The notes below the pieces were generated by a model. It had not been told where the DNA came from. It searched no databases and worked only from the letters and a program-made list of their open reading frames with translations. Positions 46,503 to 57,279 of a stretch of DNA of 57,992 nucleotides are shown here, in pieces. The stretch lies in NCBI GenBank assembly GCA_009869945.1, contig WIXG01000428.1:1-57992 (forward strand), in the 5' to 3' direction. Made by a program: the position numbers and the translations under genes. The first letter of the stretch is position 1. Every line of letters begins with the position of its first letter. This stretch comes from Mesaphorura yosii. Its lineage: Eukaryota > Arthropoda > Collembola > Poduromorpha > Tullbergiidae.

Positions 46503-46946
46503 GCCTGCCGTGGCCTGGCCGCCACGAGGCACAAAATCGCAGTCTTAATTTTGGAGTAGGATACATGGGGCTTGTGTTCAATTAACGCTGTACCTCACCA
46601 CGTGTTGGGACAAAAAATAGCTCTTCTTATACTTGATTCCTTCACCGTCATTAAATCTGTCTATGCATGTGACTATAATTCGGGTTTCACTTGGGAATTT
46701 GTAAGGCTTCGCAATGGTAAAAACTATTTTTGTCCATGACAAAAAGCAATAACATGTACGTACAAGGCGTGTCTAGTCTGGTGCACTCCGAATAAAATTT
46801 ATCTCTCAAAAGCTTTTAGTCGTGCAACCGTGAATTTTCCAAGCGATACTGATCTATTGATCGTATTATTTCTGTAGTGTAATAAAGAAAGTAGATTCCT
46901 CGTAATTGGTTGAAGTATTTATCAAAAGACGTCACAGTACTGCGAG
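46503..46946. other. spacer R7-R8
   Basis: 444 bp, AT-rich; no receptor remnant or other feature seen. Confidence 0.35.
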
Positions 46947-48209
46947 ATGTTGACACGGACGGTTTTGAAGCTGGTGTGCCATCATGTTAATTACGGCTAT
47001 TCTATTGGAGCCGTTTCATTCTACTGGGACGCCCAACGTCGCCGATTTGTACGATCATCCTCTCGTCTTCGAAGATGCGTCTGCGTCGTTGTTCTCGCGT
47101 ACCTTCTTGCTGCAATTTTGTTCCTTGCTGAGAAAATGCACATGATTCTCATACATAAGGCGCCTGAAGATCCACAGAGTTTGGTGCTGCTCACGGTGTA
47201 CATGGCTTGTATCGCCATCGCCCTTTCGACTGGAGCCTGCCTCTATGTTAACGACGAATACATGGTGGACAATACGAACCATTACTTGCAGTATTTCTTG
47301 GCGACGGCCGGTAAGTTACATTCGTTCGTTTGCCCTTGTAAGAAACTCAATTTATTTATCTAGTGTAACCTATTCTGGGGTTTTGCAGAAAAATATGCAC
47401 ACGAGAAAGTGCTCGAGGGAAGAATGAAGGTGCTGGTCAGCTGTCTAAAATTATTATTCTTCGCATCTCTTACTCAGCCGCCCAATGCAGTGCTTCTCAC
47501 CTTCGCCTACCTGCAAGGCGATAGGAAAATCTATGCCACATCACCTTTGCTGCTGCCCTTCGTCAAACCTTCGACCTCGACAGTGCTTTTGGTAGCAGGA
47601 GTCCCTCAGCTCATTCTTGTGTACTTGGTCATAATTATTTATCTGGTTGGAATCACTTCACTTGTACCTTACATCTATTCGAGTGTGCTGATGCTGCAGG
47701 AAATCAATCCCTTGCACAAGTCTGCGCTCACCACGGACGCCTTTCGCCGACCACCAGTTGCCCTTTTCCACTACAAAACTCTGCAGTTACTAAATGCCCG
47801 TTCGAACGATCTTGGACGAATTCTTTTTCCTGTGCTTTGTACCTTGCTCTCCATTCTTTGCGTCGTCGTCAATACGTGCATCATTAAGTACGCAACAACA
47901 CTGAGACTTGGAGTCGTACCTATTCTCATTGCTGCAGCTACTGCCGGCGCCTATCAGCTACTAGTTTACCACGGGATGGGTCTAATGTACAAGTACTCAC
48001 ATAATTGGATGAAATCGTGGAAGCATTTCACGGATCCAACAGGGCAGTGGTCCAGAATGGATCGGGCATTAATGATCAAGTATGTCCGATCCTGCCAACC
48101 GATAATGCACAAGTTTGGGTCGTGGGGACATCTTAAGCTGTCGACTTGTCTCAAGATCTTCGGGATGATCGTGTTCTATACAGGAAAGGTCACATTGGCT
48201 TTGCACTAG
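46947..48209 (+). CDS. R8: multi-membrane chemoreceptor-like protein (two-exon form)
   Basis: Exons 46947-47310 and 47389-48209 with a single phase-1 intron give 394 residues. Where R1-R6 have a second intron, the frame reads straight through LMLQEINPLHKS. Motifs: VSFYWDAQ, LAEKMHMIL, APEDPQS, EKYAHEK, SPLLLPFVKPS, HYKTLQLLNARSNDLG, HSHNWMKSWK, SCQPIMHKFGSWGHL and MIVFYTGKVTLALH. It is closest to R7 and R9 by KMHMI, the missing intron and the KFGSW block. AATAAA lies at 48383. Confidence 0.72.
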
Positions 48210-48722
48210 GTGCTAATTGATTATAGAGTAAAGGCACGCACCTTTTTGTGTGTCATGTCCACGAGCAGCTGAAGCGGACGACCAAGAAAATTCGACTTTT
48301 GTTATCTTACTGATATAGTACCACGATTGTTCTTGCATTTCCCAGAATTTACAAATATGTATCCATTTTAATGGCACTCATAAATAAAATGAGAATTGAA
48401 TCAAAATTTCAATAGTCTAGCCTCCAGCCTCACATTAAAAACTTGACATAACACGACCGCTTAAGTTAACGTGTTTTTTGGGCCTCTAAATCATAGATTA
48501 TTTTACCCAGAATTCTTAAAACCAATTCCACGTCCTCTGTAATCAATTTTTCAGGCCACAAACCAAAGGTGAACGTGCAAGGCGCGTGTGAAGGTCGGAC
48601 TTTCTCGTCTATAATCATCTCTTATCGACTGGGGTTAGACATGACATCCAACTTCCGTCCGACTTTTACTCATTCAGTGCCCTTTTGACGCTTCTTTCCA
48701 CAATTGAGCGAAGCTAGTCATA
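48210..48722. other. spacer R8-R9
   Basis: 513 bp with the R8 polyadenylation signal at 48383; nothing else recognised. Confidence 0.35.
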
Positions 48723-49969
48723 ATGTTGACACCAGAAGTTTTGCGCCTCGTCTGCCACCACTTCAATTACTCGTATAAGCTGGGCGCAATTTCATTTTAC
48801 TGGGATGGCAAAAGGCAAAGATTCAAAAGTTCACATTCTGTCGTTCGTACTTGCGTCAGTGTCATGTATTCGTGCCTCATTGTTTTTTCCATCGCATTTC
48901 TTCTGGAGAAAATGCACATGATTATCTCGCATCAAGTCCCAGAAGACCCTCAGACTTTTGTTCTCATAATGGGCTACACGACTGGAGTTACAATTGCGTT
49001 CTTGTCTCGACTTCTCCTCTTGGAAGGAGACAATTTTGTGGAGTGGATGAATCGCCTCCTGAAGTATTCCATGATAGTTGGAGGTGAGTTTTACTTTCAG
49101 ATTGTGCCAAATACCAATTCTATCCAGTATGATTTATGGGATTCTCAGAGAAATATTCTTCCAAGGACGTACTGAACAAAGAATGGAAGGTTCTCATCGT
49201 CGCACTAAATTGCTTCTTCCTTTTGGTTCTAATGTTTCCCGTCCTGATGGTTTTTGCGTCCGTTCTGTACCTTCACGGTGAGCGTCAAGTTTACGCTTCA
49301 TCGCCTGCACTATGTATTGAACCGTCAGTGTCATCTCTTTTCCTGATCATTGGAATACCTCAGCTTGTAGTCTTATACTGGACGATGGCTATTATTTTAC
49401 TTCCATTTACTTCGTTTGCGGTTTATGTCAATTGGACGCTCCTGATTTTACAGGAGATACATGTCGAAACTACAGCCAGCCTTGAAAGTCTGCATTATCC
49501 CCCAAATTCCCTATTTACCTACAAATGCTTGCAGCTCATAACTGACGAAATGAATCTAATAGGAAGAACCTCCAGTCCGCTCACGGCTGCACTCACTTTG
49601 TGCCTGAGCGTGATAGTCAATACATGCGCGATTTTGTATTGGGTAGATATGAAATTTAGTGTGCTACCGATTTTGATCGCTGCGATTTCTGCAAGTGCGC
49701 ACCAAGTAGTGACATATTACCACTTGGGACTGGTGGACAAGAATTCTCACCACTGGATTGAATCCTGGACATATCACTGCCTGTCAGACAGTAAGAACTG
49801 GTCTCAGGAGGATAAAAAGTTAATGGGAAAGTATATTCGGTCATGCCGCCCACTGACATTCTATTTCGGATCGTGGGAGCGCCTGAAATCATCAACTAGT
49901 TTGAAAATTCTTGGGAAAATTATTTTCTACACTGGAAAGTTGACCATAACTCTGCACAAAAGACATTAA
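48723..49969 (+). CDS. R9: multi-membrane chemoreceptor-like protein (two-exon form)
   Basis: Exons 48723-49083 and 49149-49969 with one phase-1 intron give 393 residues. Exon 2 is 821 bp, exactly the length in R8, so the two have drifted without indels. Motifs: ISFYWDGK, LLEKMHMII, VPEDPQT, EKYSSKDV, NYSYKLG near the start, TYKCLQLITDEMNLIG, NSHHWIESW, SCRPLTFYFGSW and KIIFYTGKLTITLHK. The loop before the fourth span reads SPALCIEPSVS, a change from PFLxPS. Confidence 0.72.
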
Positions 49970-50299
49970 TAGTTCTAAAAATAGAAAAAAACAGTTTTAC
50001 GTCATCAATGCGTGTGAGTCTTCCATAATTCGTTCGGAACTTCGGAACCATCAGTCAGCCAGTGGAGTGGAATGGATATCCAGTCGAAACCAGAAAGAAT
50101 GGCGAGTCAACAACTTGATTTAGACTCGAAAATGAACATGAACATTAATCGACGAGTCTTGTCAACTAATTGTGACCCTTGAAGCAGTGTAAGCAACTTT
50201 TGGTACAGCTAGTGAGTTAGCTTTGCCGCACACGTAAACTTTTCTCTTAGTATTCATGCACCTATTCAATAGCGCGGATGTGGACGCCAAAAACGAGCA
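49970..50299. other. spacer R9-R10
   Basis: 330 bp; nothing recognised beyond the presumed R10 promoter. Confidence 0.35.
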
Positions 50300-51636
50300 A
50301 TGTTCTCGAACGCACTGTTGACAAGTCTTGGCTGGTGTTTCAACTACGGCTACGTCATTGGCGGGGTGCCTTTCTACTGGGACACTTCGACCAACAAATT
50401 AGTACGTACAAAATCCACATTTCGACATGTGCTGTCCGTGTTTTGGTTCTGTTTAGCACTTTTGAATGCGCTTGGATACGTGTACGAGTTGAAACTGATC
50501 AAAGCTCATAAAATGCCATACGACCCGATAATTTTCTTCATCCTTGTGATTGTGGTGCTCGGCTCCTGCATCCCACTAGCCGCATTCTTTTTCATTTTCG
50601 TAAATCTGAGCGAACAACTGGAGTTTATGAACCACGTCATTCAGTATTGTATTCAGTTTCAAGGTAAATCCGTGTCGTAACTACATAAATACATAATTCC
50701 GAGCGGCCCAGTTAAATATTGAACATTGTGTATTTTGCAGATCAATACGTGCTCAAACGAAGAGTTCCCTGGTCATTCAGCCTGAAATGGCTCCGCCATG
50801 CCTCAGAATTGGAACTCATCCCACTCGCACTCCTGGCCCTTGCCCTCGGGCAACCAGTACTCTGTCAAGTATTTGCCTCCTTGCTCTTAATGGAACCAGA
50901 GCGACAAGTCTATATCCCGGAAATAGGATTGTCTCTTCATCTTACGGTACTGGTTACTGGATTGTTTCAGTTGTGTGTCTTTCACTACCTTTGGGGCCTT
51001 GTGGCCATCGGTGGCTCATTCGCAGTTTTTTACATTTATGGCTTGACGCATGTGCTGATCGAGCTGAAGTGAGTTTTCTCATAATACGCTAAATTAAGTT
51101 CGATGTGCAATTGAATTTTGTCTCATTTTAGCCCTCACGCAGCGCCTGGCTATACGGACCCAAAGCTTCGGACTCCAGCTCACACCTTTTTCAACTACCG
51201 CTGCCTTCAACTGATACAAGATCACTCGAATCATGTGTACACATACGTCCTGCCTCCGCTGTTCGGTTTCCTCCTTTTTGTGACCATTGTTTGTAATGTA
51301 ATTTTGATCATGTTTGGTAACCACCTCGGAGTCGGACTGGCTCCGCTTTTGTCCATACTGTGCATTGTGTCGTTCACCCAAACAACTGTCTACTACAAAA
51401 TCGGGCTGCTCATGAAGTATTCCAAGGAATGGATTCATTCCTGGGACCATTGCGAGCATCTTTCCAAAGGGGATAGAATCCTCATGCAAAAATACTACGC
51501 CAAGTCATGCAGACCGATTTGTCAGGAACTCGCGCTGTATGGGCACATAAAAACCCTCACAAGTCTGAAGTTCGTACACAAAATCATTTTCTACACGGGA
51601 AAATTGCTGCTGACGTTAACAAAGCACAAGCACTAA
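50300..51636 (+). CDS. R10: multi-membrane chemoreceptor-like protein
   Basis: Exons 50300-50663, 50741-51068 and 51132-51636 give 398 residues, with both ancestral introns (phase 1 and 2). It begins MFSN where most sisters have MLT. Motifs: VPFYWDTS, KMPYDPI, DQYVLKRRV at the exon 2 start (EKY in most sisters), ERQVYIPEIGLS in place of the PFLxPS loop, NPHAAPGYTD, NYRCLQLIQDHSNH, KYSKEWIHSWDH, SCRPICQEL and KIIFYTGKLLLTLTK. It groups with R11 by IQxxxNH and the altered exon 2 loop. AATAAA lies at 51698. Confidence 0.72.
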
Positions 51637-52418
51637 TGGTGATTGATTTGACCCTTTGTTTTTATTCGGGCAATCTAGCAATTGATCGGTGCTCGGCAAT
51701 AAATAAATAAATTTGAGAAAATTACTCTGTCGCAATTCTTCAATAATAATTTTGTGAAAGTTTGTGCAAAATCTGATCGTCATTGGCTTGAGGTTCTAGG
51801 CAATCAAACGAACTGATACGAAGGCAAAACGCGAAAGACACCAACTTCATCAGCATCAACAAGATAATTGACTCAGTAAAAGCTGTCTCATGTACAGTAA
51901 AAGGTCCCTAATTGAAAATTGTATGAGAAAATAGTACCTGTCATTAGTTTCTTGACATGGTACTGGTTAGTCGTAAGAAACAGAACATATTTCAATTTCG
52001 TTACAATTTCCAGCCTGTACGCGAGCATTTAATTTTTTTTGTCAACTTTTCACTGACGACCTTCGGTAAAATTGCGCGGCCATTGAAGTGGATACGTCTA
52101 TAATATTGAATTGCAGAGCCCGAACTTCGAGCTACGCCGTCCTTTGTTTCTCCCTGATATGCTAATTTCTAAAAATATGCTACATGACTTATGATAAGGA
52201 ATGAATTCATACGTCGGACGATCAATTCTTGCTGCATTATGGACTGCCTTATTAACAGTTCCTAAGCCCAGGTCCCTGCAATTTCTACGAAATGCCGATG
52301 CTTTTCCACTTTTAGAATTTCAATTTGTGTCCAACAATTACACAGGGAGAAATCAAGGCGGCTTTGATCTTGCAAGGCTACAGTCCTTTTCTGCTACTGT
52401 TTTGTACTCATTGAGCCA
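51637..52418. other. spacer R10-R11
   Basis: 782 bp with the R10 polyadenylation signal. An open frame of 74 codons at 52201 has no receptor motif and is not supported. Confidence 0.35.
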
Positions 52419-53747
52419 ATGTTAACTGACCGACAACTGAAGTGCCTGTCACTCAGCATCAATACAAGCTACTTCATCTGCTCTGTACCATTTTACTGGA
52501 ATGCGAAGGACGGCAAGATCGTTTGTACCAAGTCCAAGGCCAGGTGGGCGCTGTGCCTTGGCTTGTGCTTTGGCTGTTTCGTCCTTCTAGGCACCTACAT
52601 CCGAATTTTGGTGCTCGCTTTCTTACACGAGCGCAGCCTCCAGCCAATGGTTGCCGTCTTGCTTGTCCTTGGCATCTTTTCTGTAACGATTCCACTCTCT
52701 ACATCAGCGGGAACTTATTTCATATTGGATGATCATATCGTGGGCACAAATCGGATTCTCGAGTATTTCAGGAGAATTGAAGGTAAGAACACTACAAGGT
52801 GTCAATCCCTCTCTAGAATGTTCGAACCCAGAGTTTTCTGTTTTTAGACCGATACTTTCTGACCGAGACGAAGGCCAGCCGCAGTTATCTCGAATGGACA
52901 TGCGTGGTCGAGATGCTAATGGCAATGATACTTATGACTACAGTATCTCAGCCAGCATTTACACAATGCTTTTGTTTCTACATATTTCCGCCAGGCTCTT
53001 TAATTGACATTGCGTTGGGAATTGTCCAGTTTTGTCTGTTTCAATATTTGTGGGGAGTCATACTTGTCGCGTGCAATTTAATGATCATCTGCATTTACGG
53101 CATGATTTTCTTGCTGAAGGAAACCAGGTGAGTTCATTCGGCAGCGAGTATTCACGTATTTATTGAATTAAACTCTCATGAGAATTCATTTTCCTGGGGC
53201 ACTGGTCTTGCATTGTAGTCAAACAGCGAACCAACCGTGCACGTTTCCGACGTTCAGAACTCCGGGGCACTCGATCCTCAATTATAGGTGCCTACAAATT
53301 ATCCAGGCTACGACAAACCATCTCAGCACATACATGCTGCCTGTTGGTCTCCTTCTCACGTTTCTCTTAACAATCACTTGTAACCTCATCATTCTGCTGT
53401 TCGGAGGTCAGCTTGGAATTGGAATTTTGCCGATTGCTCTTCTCTCAATTATGATCGTGGTCGTCCAGTCATTGTTGTACTACAAGGTTGGACAGCTGGA
53501 TCACTATTCCAAGAAGTGGATCCGTAGTTGGCCTCGAAGCACTGCTACGGCTGCTACCTACGGTGCCAAGAAAGACAACACACTCATGTTGCGTTACATG
53601 AAGTCGTGTCGCCCCATTTCATTCCATATCGACCACCTCGGCAAAGACATAAAATTGATCACCAGCATGAAAGTTGTCGACAAAATCATATTTTTGACTG
53701 GCAAAGTTATTCTTATGCTCCAGAATATTCTATATTACATTGGCTAA
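52419..53747 (+). CDS. R11: multi-membrane chemoreceptor-like protein, shortened exon 2
   Basis: Exons 52419-52782, 52848-53127 and 53219-53747 give 390 residues. Exon 2 is only 280 bp against 316-343 bp in sisters. The loss covers the loop between the third and fourth spans (the region of PFLxPS in R1 and R3), which here reads CFYIFPPGSLIDI. Exon 3 is the longest of the array, with an insert of Thr/Ala residues after RSWPRS. Motifs: VPFYWNAK, FRTPGHSILNYRCLQI, SCRPISFHIDHLG and KIIFLTGKVILMLQN, where FYTGK becomes FLTGK. The frame is intact. Confidence 0.7.
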
Positions 53748-54643
53748 GAATGCTGTACATTAAAATTTTGGGTTTCATGCGTGCACAAACGTTAATTGGT
53801 GTCCAGCAGCTCCGCTGACTCAACTCAATCCTCAATCTACACTTTTCTTTATACGCTAGCAACTCAAATTATCCACTCATACATTTCATACTCGAGAAAA
53901 CTTGCTGTGCTGTGCTGATGAAATTCCTTACATAATGCAGTTGCTCGTTAAATGAAATGAAAACCATGTATGTTATGGCTATGGATTGGGTCTTGGCATT
54001 CATAATTTAATTCAATGCTCAAGCATTAGACCTGACCAACCAATCCCACGTCGAACAGTTACGTTTCTTTCATTTTCCTTGTTCTGCTTACTTTCGCCAC
54101 AACAGCTTACTCATTAATTCACAATTCTTTAGGTGCTCGTTATCTCTAACATTTTTATTGCCCAAACATATGAAAGCTCGACTTGGCTTTGGCTGGAATC
54201 ATCAAACTGAAAAAGCGAGTCCAATTTGCAATTCGCGAACAGAAGAGTTGGAACGGAGTTGAAGGCGGTAGGTCGACTGGAAGTGGCGACGAATTTTATA
54301 AATAGTAGAGTGCATAAGCACTTAGCCGTCTTACTGGTTAGTATTCTAACCTTTTTAGTCTTGACAATAATGGCAACTATGCCGTAATGAGTCAAATGAA
54401 CGGTGACCTTTTTCTTGTCTGGTAAAGATCAAACGAACGATTTCGCTAATGTCGCGCGTCAGAGAAGTAAAGTAAAAGGATTCTATAATTTCCGAGAAGT
54501 TCAGGCATTGGTATCGGATTTCAGCTACGTGCTGTCCACCGTCCTTGTCAGACCATGCCAAACGCTGTTTCCTGCCAAGTGGTCACTGGCACAATTGAAT
54601 TGCCACAAAAAACTCCAGACCAGACTCCATAAAAATGCACAAA
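53748..54643. other. spacer R11-R12
   Basis: 896 bp; no receptor remnant. A 94-codon open frame at 54403-54687 overlaps the start of R12 in another frame and is not supported. Confidence 0.35.
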
Positions 54644-55998
54644 ATGCTCTCAAAGAAGATAATCCGCTATTTTGGACGTTCTACTAACTACGCCAGTTTT
54701 ATTTGTGCAGTGCCATTTTACTACGACACCAAAGAATGTAGGTTCAAGGTCACGCAGTCAAAGTTTAAGAGATTGATTGTGTACTGCGAGTTTGCCGTGT
54801 TGGTCGTGTTTTTCTTCGTTGTCCTTGAGCGTCTGATCCTCATTGCAAAGGGGCACTACAAGTTTGAACCCTTGCTGTTGATCATTGCGAGTATCTGCTT
54901 GATAACGATGTCGATGCCAATCATAATCGCCGGAGCGTTTCAAGTGATTCCCGATTTCACAGTTTACGTTGTAAACCTGCTCTTATTATTTCTGAAGAGA
55001 ATCGAAGGTAAGTTTTCTCCTGCTTGCGCTTCCAGGATTGAGAATTCTTAGAACGTGATTTGACATCGTGTATGATCTGGACTCTGCAGTGAGATATGCC
55101 ATCCGCCAAGGGAAGAAACGCGCTCGGCCCGATAAGAAATGGACACACCACCTGGAGATGCTGCTAACAGTCGTGTACTACGTTGCCTTAATACACCCAA
55201 GTTTAACTCAACTGTTTTGTTATTACCTGCTTCTTCAACCTCATCGCCGAATTCTCATCACTTCACTCGTGCCTTTTTTGGAGCCTTCACTGCTGCTCGT
55301 CCTCATACTGAGCTCTGGAATCGTTGTGATTTTACAAATATGCTGGGCAATTATGCTGGTCACAATTAGTGCTAGTGTCATTCTTGTCTTTGGCCTGTTA
55401 CTATTATTGAAAGAGATTAAGTAAGTTCATTCGTTGTATTTATTACCCACTTGTAGCTCTAATAATGGGTGCTTCTTAACTTTACAGCCCTTCAACTCAA
55501 GGAACATTCACGGTCCCAAAACTTCGGGAGCCTGCCCACTCGCTATTTCACTACAAGTGCATTCAGATACTCATTGCGAGTGTAAACAACGAAGGGGCGG
55601 ACGCATTCCCAATACTTTTTTCCATCGCACTGTGCATTACAGTAATCTGTAACGTAACCCTTGCATTTTATGGGCATCATTTAAGCATGCCAGGAGTTCT
55701 GTCAATTTCTATCGTGTCCCTCGCGACGCTGGCCTACCAATCGGGTATCTACTACAAGTTTGGAATGCTGGACAAATTCTCACTGGCTTGGATCAAATCC
55801 TGGAAGCGATGCGCCAACATTTCTATCCATGATCGAAAATTAATGGTAAAGTATAATGTGATGGCGTGCCGACCGGTCTCAATTGCAATTAGTCACTGGG
55901 GGCATATCAAGACAATCACAAGTCTGAGGATTGTGGGTAAAATTATATTTTACACTGGGAAAATTCTTCTAACTTTGAGGACAATGGTTTCGCATTAA
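54644..55998 (+). CDS. R12: multi-membrane chemoreceptor-like protein
   Basis: Exons 54644-55007, 55090-55420 and 55488-55998 give 401 residues. I start at 54644 (MLSKK), not 54635, because exon 1 then has the 364-bp length found in R1, R8, R10 and R11. Motifs: VPFYYDTK (a changed FYWD), KFEPLL, exon 2 start VRYAIRQG, LIHPSLTQLF and PHRRILI shared with R6, SLVPFLEPS, NPSTQGTF, HYKCIQILIASVNNEG, ACRPVSIAISHWGHIKTITSL and KIIFYTGKILLTLRT. It is the last complete gene of the array. Confidence 0.72.
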
Positions 55999-56509
55999 AT
56001 GATTAAATCCTGCAACTGCCACATTTTTGACCAAAAATTTCAAAATCATTGTGCTAAGGAACGTGCTGCGACTTCATTTTTTACTCGACTCCAATGGAAA
56101 TTCGTAATAAATATAAAATCAATTTACTTTAAATAAATTCACTAGCTGCATTCGAATAGATCAATCTTTTCGCCGTGTCTATTTCAATAGATGCAATTAT
56201 ACAAAAAAGATGAATCCTGCGTCCTGATTGGTTCGCTCCAATCAGACTTTCTCTAAATGTTAATATGCAAAAAACTTGTCTGAAGTCCGCATCTACTTGT
56301 CTTTTTCTCTGTTGACTCGGCGGTACGTTTTTATTGTTTCAAAATAAAAGCATATCTCCAAATAAAATTTCGTCAAGCTCTTCATTTTTTTACTAAGTTT
56401 ATTTAATTAATTGTAAAATAAATTACTGTGAACGTTTTTCTCAAAAAGAATTATGGTAGATTTGTCCGCTTCCGGGTCTGGTAAGAAAACACGGGGCAAG
56501 GGAAAAAAG
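55999..56509. other. end of the receptor array, AT-rich
   Basis: Contains the R12 3' UTR. No gene is recognised. The 61-codon plus-strand frame at 56453 is the antisense of the transposase fragment. Confidence 0.35.
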
Positions 56510-56632
56510 CCACTTCGATCGTCGACCACTAATTGCAATAGAATTAATGGTTGGTTGATTCTTTCGGTTTATATAATCTTCCGCGTCCTCCTCTGGTTTC
56601 CCATAAAGCTTAATATGCGTGCCATCGATGAG
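56510..56632 (-). mobile_element. PIF/Harbinger (HARBI1-like) transposase fragment
   Basis: The reverse strand reads IDGTHIKLYGKPEEDAEDYI then NRKNQPTINSIAI. This matches the catalytic-core block of Harbinger DDE transposases (IDGTHI, then Y-x-NRK, then S-x-N-x-Q). The Asp of IDGTHI, at codon 56624-56626, is one of the catalytic acidic residues. Nothing else of the protein is found on either side, so it is a short dead remnant. The GC-rich GCGCGC-containing segment at 56656-56676 borders it. Confidence 0.75.
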
Positions 56633-57169
56633 TATTGATGTACTAGCGGTCGGGCCTTGCGCGCCTGCGCGCGCGTGAATTTCTAGTTCTTCATCTGCAT
56701 CTGTTATTCCATATTATACATACAGATTTTGATCAATGAGAATTGAAATGAAGATGGTATCAAGACATGATTTGTTTAATGCTGTGACTACGTATGCATT
56801 CCATTTCGTACTTTTTCTTGTATGAGTGTGATAATGTACTCAAATTGAGAATGGTGTAGAAGAAATGAACAATATTTGAATATTAGATGCGAATCGTGTC
56901 AGGTTTTGTGACTGAATTGTCTCAAATGTTGTGACCCCGATTAGCATGTCAGACGTCTGCACAACGACCTATCTCGTCTCTTATCTCGACAAAATCGGGA
57001 TTCAAACCCAGCTCGTGCACCATGGAACGTGCTTACATAGTGCACGAACTGAGTTGTGAACCTGATTCTGTGATGTTTCAGACAAATTCAGTACTATTTT
57101 TACCTTGAATTTCTTTCATTTCCTTGTACGTAAATTTGACTTTGCCCAGCCGACTACTCCCAACATGGG

Positions 57170-57177
57170 TATAAAAA
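57170..57177 (+). promoter_or_regulatory. TATA box of the broken RING/zinc-finger gene
   Basis: TATAAAAA lies 110 bp before the ATG of the degenerate RING gene and is in good context. The gene therefore decayed in place with its promoter and is not a processed retrocopy. Confidence 0.5.
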
Positions 57178-57279
57178 GGAGCGATTTAGCCGATAACTTT
57201 CGCATTCTTCGTTTACCAATCATTTCAATCAATCGGCATTGACCAAATAGTCACGAGTGAAGAAGACCGACGTCTCATC

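Noticed and set aside
54403..54687. 94-codon frame overlapping the R12 start
   Set aside because: It lacks the receptor motifs, and the conserved R12 exon 1 uses a different frame over the overlap.
34798..55998. Straight assignment of the array to classical insect gustatory receptors
   Set aside because: The TYxxxxxQF terminal motif and phase-0 3' introns are not seen, so only chemoreceptor-like is claimed.
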